DNA of 41,726 bases from Amoebophrya sp. AT5.2 (taxonomy: Eukaryota > Sar > Dinophyceae > Syndiniales > Amoebophryaceae). Position numbers and translations under genes: made by a program. Positions within the stretch are counted from its first letter, which is position 1. Each line of letters begins with the position of its first letter. The notes under the pieces were generated by a model. It ran no database searches. It had not been told where the DNA came from and worked only from the letters and a program-made list of their open reading frames with translations. The stretch spans positions 1 through 41,726 of the forward strand of contig RXOD01003871.1 in the NCBI GenBank assembly GCA_005223375.1, written 5' to 3'. Positions 19,087 to 30,500 of the stretch are shown here, one piece after another.

Positions 19087-20550
19087 ATGCCGACTGGGGA
19101 GATTCTGGCGCAGACCGCGCTGCAGCAAAGTGGTGGGAATGGAGCTGCGGCGTTCGCATGGCTTCAAGCAGAACTGCAAAAGCCAATGGAGACGCGGATC
19201 CCTGAGCTTCGGGCTTCCGTGGATAACGTGGACGTGATGGGCGCATGCGGCATCCTGTTGCGGAATCCGGGACCTTCCGCTGCCGCCTCAGTATTGTCGG
19301 CGCCAAGAGGGTCACCGTCGAGTGCGACTGCATCATCGTTTCGCGCCCCACTTCGGCACTCCGCCGCGCCTCCCGTCGGCTCGTTTTCTGCCGGCGACGG
19401 CGTGGCGGAGATGAGCGTTGTGGTCGAGACGCAGCAAACCAACTCGCAGGACCAGAGCCAGAGGAGCGTCGACCGGCTCTCGGTCGCGCCCCACGGCTCG
19501 CAGCAGAGCGCCGACCGGTTTTCGGAAATCGGCAGTGCTGGCGCCGCGGACTCGCCGTCAGAGTTGAGTTTTAGTCCCTTGTCGGACTGGTCCACCGGGT
19601 TCTTCGACGGCTCCGCACAAAGGGAGAAGCGCGACCTGATCTTCCGCCAGTACATGGGGGCGATAAACCGCCTCGCGAAGATGGCGTACTCGCGCATGGC
19701 GTATAAGCTGATGCTCATCCGGAGGGGCGGCGACCGCTACCGCGGCTGGCGCCACCGCGTGCCGCCCGAGTTGCTCGAACTGAACTGGCAGAATCCGGAC
19801 GACATCAAGGCCGGCGACGACAACTTCTACTCCTTCATTCGTTTCGTGCGGAACGTGTGGGAGCACGTCGCCGACGAGTGGACGAACCGACGGGCCCGCG
19901 CCTGGCTCTCCGGCTACATCCACAGGGACAGGCAGAACCTGCGCGGCGAAAAGCTGAAGAACCACCCGGAGCACGCGATGCACTACTTCTTGTACGACCG
20001 CGTGAATTTCCCGGACCTCCGCAGCGACCGACGTGAAAGCCATGTGGGACACCGCCCGGGAATTCGAGAGACAGGAGGCAGTCAAAGCGCCAGAGCTGCG
20101 CCTCTGTGTGGAAGACTGGAGGACGGGTAAGAGTATCACTGTCGTGTCTGTACTTGTTCTGTTGTTTGATGTTGTGTTAAAAAAACTAATATGTTGCCAG
20201 GGAAGCAGCTGCTTTACACTGTCTTGCTCGTCGTCCTCCCTGCAGGTAACAGCTATCTGCAGAAGCTGATAACGGGCAAGCGAACCAGCCAGAATGAGCC
20301 TCTGGAGCTAAGTCCGGAGGACGAGGAGACCATTCAGAGGTTGGTGGCAGACGGCTACGATCTCAGTTGGAGAAACTTGTGGGGTGAGGATGCGCGCGGA
20401 GTGGCGCTGCGCGTCTACAATGAGTCCGTCGCAAACCAGGGCGCAGCAACAAGCGAGAGCATCCTGCAGCAGGAGCGACGCAGGAGGGTGCTGCAGATCT
20501 TCCCGGCGCAAGACGAGGACGGTGACAGTCAGATGCTGCCGGCAAACTGA
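19087..20550 (+). CDS. Protein with a KEN-like (IRE1/RNase L ribonuclease-type) region; apparent frame break
   Basis: Exon 1 is 19087-20126 and exon 2 is 20246-20550. The N-terminal 170 residues are Ser/Ala/Gln-rich. Residues 232-312 resemble the KEN endoribonuclease domain: ELNWQNP (KEN proteins: MDW), FIRFVRNVWEH, then HPEHAMHYFLYDRVNFPDL, comparable with P-(D/E)-x4-YF-x2-R-x-FP-x-L. R255-N256-x3-H260 matches the Arg-Asn-x3-His spacing that holds catalytic Asn and His in IRE1. No kinase motifs precede it, unlike IRE1. After about base 20006 the coding character moves to the next frame (VKAMWDTAREFERQEAV), and only that frame fits the intron GTAAGA ... CTGCAG (phase 1) and exon 2. The joined exons are 1,345 nt, i.e. 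3n+1. Possible causes are a sequence error, a real frameshift, or a missed mini-intron. The ATG has A at -3. About 447 residues would be expected. Confidence 0.6.
20127..20245 (+). other. Intron, 119 nt, GT-AG, phase 1
   Basis: Donor G|GTAAGA at 20127; acceptor CCTCCCTGCAG ending at 20245, with a good pyrimidine tract. It contains a perfect 12-bp palindrome AAGCAGCTGCTT (about 20203-20214). Confidence 0.8.
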
Positions 20551-21583
20551 CAGCTGCGAGCTTTTCATCTTCCAAGAAATTGAAGAAGTGTCGAACCACA
20601 TTCATTTTTTAAAATTTTTCATTTATGCTTGTATCTATGGTGTACTTCGCAGAACTTTTTTTCGCAGTCAAGCTCTAGGCGTCCCTCTCGCTTTCGCAGT
20701 AGTCGCCTGAAAATTTTTTTCGAAACCCGGACACCCTGAAATTGCGCCTCATTCCAACGTTGAATCGGTCGCGAAGTTCTCACAAAGTCCTTTACATCAG
20801 GTCGCAGCACGTAGATATAGGAAAACGCAAATGTCTCTGTAAAAGATCCTCGCTGGAGTCTTAACTTCAGCAAAGATGCCAAGAACGCGCCAAGTATATG
20901 GCGTTGTACGGAATTGGGAGCGATTTACTCAGAGTGAGGAAAAGGCCGATTTCTACTGAGTCTGCTTCTTGTACCACTACCGCAAGGTGTCGCCTTCGTT
21001 CGCTCTGGGCGCGAGTGTGTTCATTCTGCAAGGGATTCGTCAGCCGCGCGCGCCGCGTCGGCGCCTTATGGCGCCGCCCTTCTCTTGTTATTCTTATTCA
21101 TAAAAGACCGACGCCTACAACCACCTCCACGGACCCGGACGGGGACCACGAGCACCACCACACGGACAGAGGCTGCGGAAATATACTTAGGAGAGTTCTT
21201 GCAGGACCAGGTGGGACTTCGGTGGAAATGCTCCCTCTCACTTGCGGTCAACCAAGGGAGGGAGAGCTCTGTCGCCAAGTAGCGAGGAGGCGGGGGATCC
21301 GTCTGATGAATCAGAAGTCAAACGGGGACAAAAGCTTCAGCTGCTACTGGCCGAGGCGGCCCTCGCAATGCACGTGCTGTCACGTGTACGCATCAAACAA
21401 GATCAACACTGGCTTAATGTTAATAATCACGGTAAGCCTATAATTTTACGAGAGAGGTGGTTTTTCATTTTCTCACAGATCAACTTTTGAAGAAGTGCAC
21501 TGTCCTGTAAAGGTTCATCTAGGGAAAGAGTGCGTGGAGGGCGTCGTCGTGGATGGTCATGCGTGAGGAGAGGATGAGAGAGA
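20551..21583. other. Intergenic spacer, 1.03 kb, with dispersed repeat copy B
   Basis: The spacer contains copy B of the dispersed repeat (21109-21266), preceded by a perfect 7-bp stem with a 4-nt loop (CGGCGCC TTAT GGCGCCG, 21059-21076). A 181-codon open frame (20898-21443) spans the repeat but has no protein-like features elsewhere, and I do not call it. The last stop in the frame of the giant gene is at 21575-21577. Confidence 0.5.
21109..21266. repeat. Dispersed intergenic repeat, copy B
   Basis: The core 21174-21266 is 91/93 identical to copy A at 18523-18615. The differences are T for C in TACTTAGG and A for C in GGAAATGC; the second breaks one pair of the proposed stem. Same orientation as copy A and the genes. 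It lies 318 bases before the start of the giant gene. Confidence 0.9.
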
Positions 21584-24500
21584 ATGTACTGCGTAAGACC
21601 AACCTTCACTGAACAAGCAACATCCACTGCCAAAAGCCACGATGAGCTCCGTTTCTTCTTGTGCCAAGGTCTTGGACATGTTGAGCACATCGCCGGCTGG
21701 AGTCCGTCAGAGTCATCAACCGTACGAAGACGCCGAGAAGCCACGCTCCGAGCGGTGGACGAGACTGAAGCGGGCGCGAGGCCGCTGCCGGCTTCAGGAC
21801 GTGCGCACGCCGCCAAAATCTTTCACAGCGCGCGCTTCGCGAAACAGAAAACGCAAAAGGCGGGGCGCAGACGCAGAGTTGCCGTCGGTAGCGACCCCAA
21901 CAGAATGCTGCTTGGGACACGGAAAGCCACGGGCAGACGGCCGATCGCCTACCCGACGGCGTCTCACGCATCACGCGCTACGTGGCGGGAAAAAGATGCT
22001 GTCATCGCGCGGTCCGGGTCCACGACGAAAGCGCGGCCGCACGCTTCATGCGAACGACGTATCATACGAAACCGTGGCGATATCGTTCATGACCGAAGTG
22101 CCGGGGCATCAAGCCGACCTGTCAAACTGCGGAAGGGGCTTGTCTGCAGACGAGAGCGGGATTGGATGGCGATTCGCAAGGAGAACAAGAAATGGCGACC
22201 CCTTGCTGACAATGGTGACGCACATCAGAGGCCGCGGAGGCGATTCCGACTGCGCATCAAAACGTATCATGCAGAGGAAACTCGTTCTCACATGCAAAAA
22301 GAGTACCAGGAGCAGGCGGAGCCGCATAGGACATGCCAGTGGACTGGGGCTCCACGCGTTCCAAGAAAGCTTTCTTTCTCGTCCCAGTGTAGTAGACCGC
22401 GGCGTGGCGATGGGGGTCGGCTTGCCCATTATAATTCGACGATGTTTGAGTCTGAGACGAGGAGTTGTTCGACAAAACGCTGCTGGTCTTCGTGCGCGTT
22501 GGTGGGTGCGACGGCTGAAAATCAGACGTTCGCCGAGCGAATTAAACTGGGGGGTTCGTCTTCTTTTTTCGAAATCGACCGAAGGCGCGAGGACCGGCTG
22601 CGACACCTCCGGCGTGCAAAGCATCTCAATGCCCGCGCCGCAAGCCGAAATGACAGGTGCGGATCAAAACGAATGCTGCAACAACGACCTCCGGGACGCA
22701 CACGCAGGAAAGGCGAGAGCAGAAAGAGCAGTAGAGGACTACAACTACATCTTCCCGCAGTCGCGGCAGGGAAGCAGGCCGTTGACCTTGGCGGGTTGGA
22801 TAGAGTCCCCCGAGCCCGACCAGTCGTCTCCAAGAATGCGGTTGCTGCAAGCGGCGACGTCGTGACGAATCTTCTGCCTCGCATCTGCTGGAGGCGACGT
22901 TCGCGTCCAAAGACCAAATCTTCGTCGTCAAAAGCAGCGTGGTCCTCTGCGACATGCTTTTTACGAGCGGCGGTTTTGCTAGTGACGCATTGCTGCTTCG
23001 GTCACGCAGGTTCACCGGTGCAGGAGAACCTGTTGTACACGTGCTCCCCACATGACGACACCTGCGTTTTGACGGGAATCGGGTCTGAGTCGGCAGTGCT
23101 ACGACTGTTCAAGGGGTACAACCACTGCACCCGAGGAGATGACGGCGGCCAGGCGATACCGCCCATCGCCTTGTCGCAAAACGGATCGGACTGTGCGTCG
23201 TGGAGCTACAACAAGTCGCTGTTTAACCCGGGCGACGGCTACACGCTGTGCGACTGTACTATCACGAGTGGTGCAGCTGGCGCGGAGGTGGAAACCTGTG
23301 ACCGGGTCGTGGGCCTGCTGCACTTCGAGGGAACCGAACCACATGCGCATGCTCCTGCAGCCTCTACTCTCCCCAGCGCCAGCTCTTCTCCCTCACCCAG
23401 CACAACTTTGACTTGTAACCAAACCGTTGGAAAAATGTTGCCTTCTTCATCTTCTTCAAGTACTTCTACGTCTGGAGGAACTACATCAAACTGTACCATA
23501 CTGTTGGAAAACGCGGCGCTCGCCGGGACAAACCTGCAATTCGACGATCCGACGAACGGGAGTGCTTTGGTGGCGCCGCTCCACTTCGACTTCTCCACCC
23601 TCCCAAGCGATAGATACCCCGAGCTCGCGAGTTACGCCGCGTATCCAGCGACCACGACCGCGGCGGGCGCGAACAGTTGGCTAGCCGTCGTTTCGGGGAC
23701 CAGTTGCGGCGCGGCGACGTCTCCTTCGAGCTTCTACAACGAGCGGCGGCTGGATGCCTTTTGCACCGACAAAACGGCGGCGGACACGGAAAGCAGCTAC
23801 AACGCGTCGGAGCTTTTTGCGGGAGCTTCTGCGCCATCATCTTCGCCGTTTGTTTTGAAAACGTCTTCGTCGTTTCGGGATGGGAGCCACGTGGTAGCTG
23901 CTGACGGATTGCCGCCGGCAATCGACGTGTCGGATTTTGCGCCCGGACAATACGTGCTGTGCGCGAAGGGATACTCGGGAGCGGGGTACGAGCTTGAGAG
24001 ATTCGCCGTGCAGGGAGTGAAAACCTCGGGCACGGGATCGCTGACCGCGATTTCGACCGTGGCTGCAGATGGCGTTGGTTCGGTCAATAGAAACGAGCCG
24101 TTCCATCTCGAGATTCCGGGTCACGGCTTCGAGGCCATAGCGGACCATCTGTTCGCAACAGACGCGCTCTGGATTCAAGCCAAGCCCTGCGACGACGAGC
24201 AGCCGGTGAGTAGCCAGCTGCGTGTTGACGCCGGAGCAGACCCGACTCTAACAACATTAGTCGGTCGGTATCCCCTCACCGCGAGCAGCAGCAGCGGAGG
24301 GCCGGGAGATGCGGGCTTCGTGTCGCACGCGGGCACGGTCGTCGAAAACAGTCTTCTGAACTTCACGAGCTTGCAGATTCCGTTTGCCGGCAGCTACCAC
24401 GTGTGCTACAAGAACACGCTTGCGCCGACGGGGTTGATTGGGAGCAATATCAACTACGACCACAACTGCTCCGCGAGCGTGGGCGTTTTTGATGCGCGTT

Positions 24501-27500
24501 TTGAAGGCAGCCTGAAGCCGATTGGGGTGGTGGAATCTGTGCCGCCTCCACCTGGGAACAATGTAACGTCCTGGTTCGTTGAGTTTCCATCATCTCCCGC
24601 TGCCGCCACGAGTAGTGCCGAGTCGGCGATGGCCAAGTGGCGCTTTTCCGACTGCGCACCGTACCAGACGGTGGAGATTCGGTTTCTGTACAACTTCAAC
24701 GTGTCGTCGCCGGCGTATGACTCGTCTTCCTCCTCGGCGTCGAGCGGCAGCAACATCACCGCGACTGTCGTTTATGGCCAGGCTTTTCTGAACGGTTTTG
24801 CCCTCAATACGACGAGCAATTTCGTGATACCTGTGTCGAGTGATGCGTCGCCGGGGGCAACCGCAACGAGCAACGAGTCGAATACAACGTCGGGATCGTC
24901 CTCGCTGAGCAGTGGGAACAGCGGTACACAGCAGGATCCAACCGCGATATTGGTTCCGTTCACGCAGTTCAATGCGACTGAAAACCAGTACACGGACTGG
25001 GTGACGATCCCAGGCAGCCACGCGAACGTCGGAACGCGGAATGTGTACGAAATTCGGCCGATTTCCGGTCTGTCGGGGACGACTTCTTCTCTGGAGGGAG
25101 TCCAGCTGTTCGAAATTGAGGTGCGCGTGGTGTCCTTCAGTGGGAATGGCACAGTGCTGGGCAGCGGCCCTTCGGGAGAGGCCACGCCTACCGATGATTC
25201 ACCAAATAACGTAACCGCGTCGAGCGCCGGCTCCACCGCCGCCTCAACTCCGATCACTCTCTTGTCCTTCGACGTCCGCGGCCCACGCGGTGTGTCAGTC
25301 CACGTTGCCGGTGAGCCAGCGGCCGCTTTTGTCACCGCCGGAAACCACAGCCATGCTGCCGGCGCCCCGCATCCGCCCCTATTCTTCGACGCAGCCAAAA
25401 CCTTCAACCTCAACGTCAGCTTCGTTGGATTCGACGTTGCTAGCGATGAAATTCTCGTCGCGCACGACTGTGACAATATCGACAGCTACCTACACGTGGA
25501 CGGAGGCTTTCTTACCAGCATGGCGGACGCGGAGTGGCGAAACGTGTCGAGTTCGGTAGAGTTTGCTTCAGTTGCGCTTTCGCGTGGTGAGAGATCGTAC
25601 GAGGTGTGCTGGAAGTCGGCGTCATCTTCTACATCCGCTGGTGCAACGACAACGTCGTCCAAGTACGAGCTAATCGGCAATTTCACTGTCACCGGGAAAC
25701 CGTCGGTGGAGATTGTGACGTGTGTGTCCACGCCGGATGTCGAGTCGTGCATTCTCAGCAGCCTCGCGTTCGAGAAAGACCTGTACACCAAGAAGAAGCT
25801 CCCGGCTTTTTCGGGCGCGGCCGTTCCGGAGGGCGGGTTGATTCGGATTTTCGACGGCGCACTGGCGGACTGCAATGCGAATGCGACACAAAACTTGGTG
25901 ACGAAGAACCAGAGCGAGGTTTTCCCCTTCCCACTAGTCGTCGGCGGCGGGGGTTCGTGCAACGACATGGCTGGCTTTACCGCCACGCCTGCGCATAAGG
26001 TGTATGGAAGCAGTATTCCGGCGAATGACTGGACGAAAACAGCGGTCGCGGCCGGGAGAACGACCGCAGCTTCGTCCTCGTCCTCCCTCTCGCTGGCCGT
26101 ACTCGCGAACGGAAACGACGAGTGGCTTCCCTTCCGTGCGCAGAAGGGGTATTTGGCCCACGTGCGGTGCACAGACCAGGTGGTGGAGAACGGGTTTGTG
26201 TGCGAGCGGGCGGACCCTGCGAACTCCGTTACCGCCTGCGCCAGTATGTGTCAACAAAACAACAAGTGCCGGGGTTTCGACTACAGCTTCTCCACGGCGG
26301 AAGCGTCGGCCAGGTGCCGCTTGTTCTCCAGGTTCGGCCCGAGTCTACAGGAGGACACGGCGCGCGTCTTCTACGTTCGCAGACAGAAACCAGTGCCGGT
26401 CGGCGGCGTGTTCACGATCTGCGGATGCAGTCAGGCGAGCTCGGCTCCCTGTGCGGGCATGGACGACTTCTGGGTGACGAAAGGTTACCTGCACATCGAG
26501 GGCCCGCGTTTCGGCGGTGGATCGGAAGATGGCTCGTCGCACACGACACGGTTTTCGACCTACGCCGGCGGGGAGGCGCTGGAGGGCACATTCGTGAAAA
26601 ACCGCGCATTACCGCCAGGCGCGGCCGGAGAAGTGATTCATTCCGCGGAGGCTGCGATTGGCGCGCTGTCTCCGGGCAACGTACCGCTCGCGAAGTGCGT
26701 GAAGGAGCAGCCGCACGCGTTTTTCGTCCCCGCGTCTTCGGTCCGCTCGTCGGAATCGGGAACGGCGCTGGGGCCCTACGACGGCGACGACAACGCGACG
26801 AATTTTTCATCTTCGATGAATGGCACAAACGGCACCAACGGGTCGAACGCCACGGGCCGGTGGATGAATTTCTCGAACCGCACCAGCTACCTGGACGAGG
26901 AAGACGACCGAAATGCAACGGTTGTGACTTCCGCCGCTGCGGCGATGTTTCTGCCGCGAGCTGGGAGTTTATCCTGCCGCGTGGAAGTGGACCTGCAGGG
27001 AACGAACATCAAAACGGCTGGCAACCTCTTGTTGGTGTCCCGCGACAGTCGTGTCGTTCAGGACGGGCGCATTTGCTTGGTGTCTGCGGCGGCGAACAAT
27101 GTTGAAAAGTATGGCGCAGTGGAGGCAGACTTTAACGGCACGGAATACGCTTCGTCCGTGCTTTCGTCGCTGCAAGCAGCAGACACCTGTCCAGCGAACA
27201 CGCCCAATTTTCTCGCGCTCCCGCCGTTCGGCAACGCCGTCACCGCGTCGCTCGCGCCCTCTTTTTGGATGTCTCCGAAAAAGGTGAGCGTATTCGACTC
27301 TAACGACGTCTCCGACACCAACAGCTACGCCGGCGCGGTTTTTTTACTTTCCGATCTCAACTACACCCTGGTCGATGGGGTGAGCGTAAATTTCACGTCC
27401 AGTGCGACGCTGGAGGCGGGAGCCTACTCTGTGTGTGCGGAGGGGTTTTCGGGCCAGTACTACGTGGTGCAGAATTTGGATGTAGACGGCATCAACGCGG

Positions 27501-30500
27501 CGAGTCTCGACTACACCGTGAGCACGGCATCTCCAAAGATCGCGGAGACGTTCGCGATCAACATCCAAGGGGGCGGTCTCGACGGAGCGAAATTCTCGAG
27601 TGAGGGACGGTTTTGGCTCGAGGCCGCGAACCAGTCCTGCAGCTCGAACGAAGAATTCTTCGCAACCGACCAGGCGCGAGATTTCACAGAGGCTAGTGTT
27701 GGCGGTAGTAACGACACTGCTTCGGCAGCGACTTCTACTTCCGCCACCCCAACGAAGTACTCCGTGCAGGAACTCTATGTGGACCCGAGCGATCCGTCGC
27801 GCAGGAGCGTTCTGGGCCGCCAGTACCTGCTTGCGGCCGCGCTCGGGAGTTCTTCGAACTCGAGCTACGTGCGGTACGAAAATCTCAAAATCGAGTTCGC
27901 GGGCAAGTACAAGTTGTGCTGGGAGAGCGCGTTTTCGGAGCCGTTCAAGAACGACACGTACACGCTGCTCGAGTTTGACGTGCGCGGCCCCCTGCGCGTC
28001 GACTTCTTCGCGCCGTCGGGAAGCGCCGCCGCGTCGCACAACAGTTTCGAGGTGGGCTCAACCTTGACCGTGACGGCCGCAAACGCGAAAAATCCGTCGT
28101 TGCTCGACATGCGGCTGACGTTCTACGACTACGACGCCGCCTCGGACGAGTTTCTGATCACGCCCGATTGCCGCTACCCCGGCGGGGTGCAGCCGTACGT
28201 GTTTTCAGCGACAGCTGTGACGAACAGCGTCCCGCAGCCGTTGCTGGAGCCGAAGACGGCGGCGATTTTTTGGGACAAGATCAGCATCGACAAGGGTTTC
28301 GCGGAGACAGCGAGCCTGACGGAGTACTCGTTGTGCTACAAGCTGTCGCAGCACGGGGTTTTCACCACGCTGGCAAAGTTCAACGTGACCAACGTCGTGT
28401 ACACAAATGCCCAGGCTGAGTCCACTTTTGTGAACGCGTTGTCGTTTCCGGACACGCTGACCAGCTCGCAGGTAACTGCCCTGAAGACCGCGGTCGCCAA
28501 CGCGGTGCACGAAACGGCGTGCGGGCCGCTGGTTGCGAGCGGGGTTTTCGGCTCGGTGGCGAACTGCACCGGGGGCGGAGAAGGCGGCGTAAGCACGACG
28601 AGCGTCACGACGTGGAGCAGCCGGAGGCTGCTGGCGGAGGCCGCGGCGGCGCGTGGACGCGGTGCTGGCAAAAAAAAGAAGCCGGCTTACGACCTGTACT
28701 ACGATGAAGACTTCGCGTACGGTCCTCAAAGGGGAGAGCTTGCGGAAGAACAGGAGATGGAACGATCTTCGGTAAGCAGCAGCCTTCGCTTTCTCGGCAC
28801 CTCCTCGGCGTCCGCCACGACCGTTTTCACGATCATAGCGCCGGCAGCGACCGCTTCTTCGGTTCTGGCCACCTTCCAGGCGGCAGCGAGTGGGCCGAAT
28901 GCGACCCTGTCTGCGTCCGCTGTCGAGACCAACGTCGCCACCCTTGTCCTGCAGGACGCAACTGTGCTGACGTTTCTGTCTGCCGCGAACCTGACCGTGA
29001 GCAGTACAGTGCAAATCGCGACCGTCCTCCAGGACATCGCGGACTCTCAGCAACTCGCCGGCTCCCAGGTGAACGTGCAGACCTGTTCCGCGGACGAAAC
29101 CTCCTGCGTGCTCCACCAACTTTCGTTCGAGAAGGCGGTGTATTCCGTGTCCGGCCTGTCCGCCTTCGGCAGTACGAAGGACCGCGGCCTGTGGGCGGTC
29201 GTGCCCGGGCAGCAGGTGTGCGGGGGATTCTCACCAATGAATTTGATGGACGCGAACAGTACGAGTGAGGTTACGGCGATAACCGTGGGGCCAAAGCCGT
29301 GCACCGTGTGGGACTTCGCAACGTCGGCGCCGGGCTGGTCCGCGGCTACTTCGTTCAGTCCCGGCGCCATCTACACCATCTGCAATTGCCAGGTGGGAAC
29401 GTGCGGCACACTCGCCGACTTCAAAGAGTTTCGCGGCTATCTGCACTTCGAGGGGCCGCGCTTCCTCACCCCAGGAGCAGCGAGCAGTTCTGCGAGTGCA
29501 AGCAGCAACGACACGGCTAGCACTAGTACCACCTCCACTGCTGCCAATGACACGACGGCGTATGCGTCCTACACGTTAGCGGGCGGCTCGTTGCTTACCG
29601 ACAGTATCAACGCGAATAACTACGCCTTCTCGAACGTGTACGCGGACGGGACGGTCGGAGCGGCCGCGAAAACGGTTTGCCAGAACACGGCCGACCTGGA
29701 GAATTCGCTCGAGGGCATCGCCAACGACTGCCGCGTCGACGATTTGTACGTGCAGGGAACGAACCTCGACGCGACAACGCTTTCGCTCGTCCCGGTTGCG
29801 ATGCTCACACACAACAACACGCGGTGTGCGGCGACGGTGAACACGTTTTTTTCGGCGGACGTGTACGGATTTTGCGCGGCGGATTTCGGGGTTGGCGCGG
29901 CGTTTGACCCTGGGTTGACGAGTTTGAGCCTCGCTGGCAACGGGACGCAGGTGGCTGCAAACTGGGGGTTCAACGGAAGCGAGTGGGACGACTCGCTGTA
30001 CGGCGGCGCGTGGCTGTTCCACCAGAACTACACGGTGATGCAGCAGCTGCTTCCGGTTAGCATCCACTACGGCACGGTCGCGGGGATCTATGCACTGTGT
30101 TTAACCGGGCAATCCGGGAACAACTACGTCGTGCGGCACCTCGAGATCGAGGGTGTGAACAACGCCACAATCGTGCCGGCCGCGCACAAGCCGCGCACGC
30201 GGGAGACGTTCAAGGTCGAGGTTGACGGCTACGGACTCACGGCCGCGATGGCCGAGGCGAATCTGTGGCTCGAGTCCACGACGCTAACGACCGTCTGCGG
30301 CAGCAACCACACGGGGGAATTCGACGCGGATAGTACTGCGCTTTCGCTAGATAGCACGGATCCGAACCGGGTGCGGGTGCTGGGCCGGGAGTACCTGAAG
30401 GCGTACTTCAAGCCAGCGCTGTCCTCCACGTACAAGCTCGTGTTCGAGGACATCGCGCTTGTTTACGCGGGCGAATACCGCGTGTGCTGGGAGAATCCGT

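Noticed and set aside
20898..21443. 181-codon + strand frame across repeat copy B
   Set aside because: Only the part inside the repeat resembles copy A; the flanks have no protein character and no counterpart around copy A.
21642..22865. 407-codon + strand open frame before the giant gene
   Set aside because: It overlaps the upstream part of the giant frame, is very Arg-rich, has no recognisable domain and ends in spacer-like fashion. The alternative frame continues directly into the giant protein. Dual coding cannot be excluded but is not supported.
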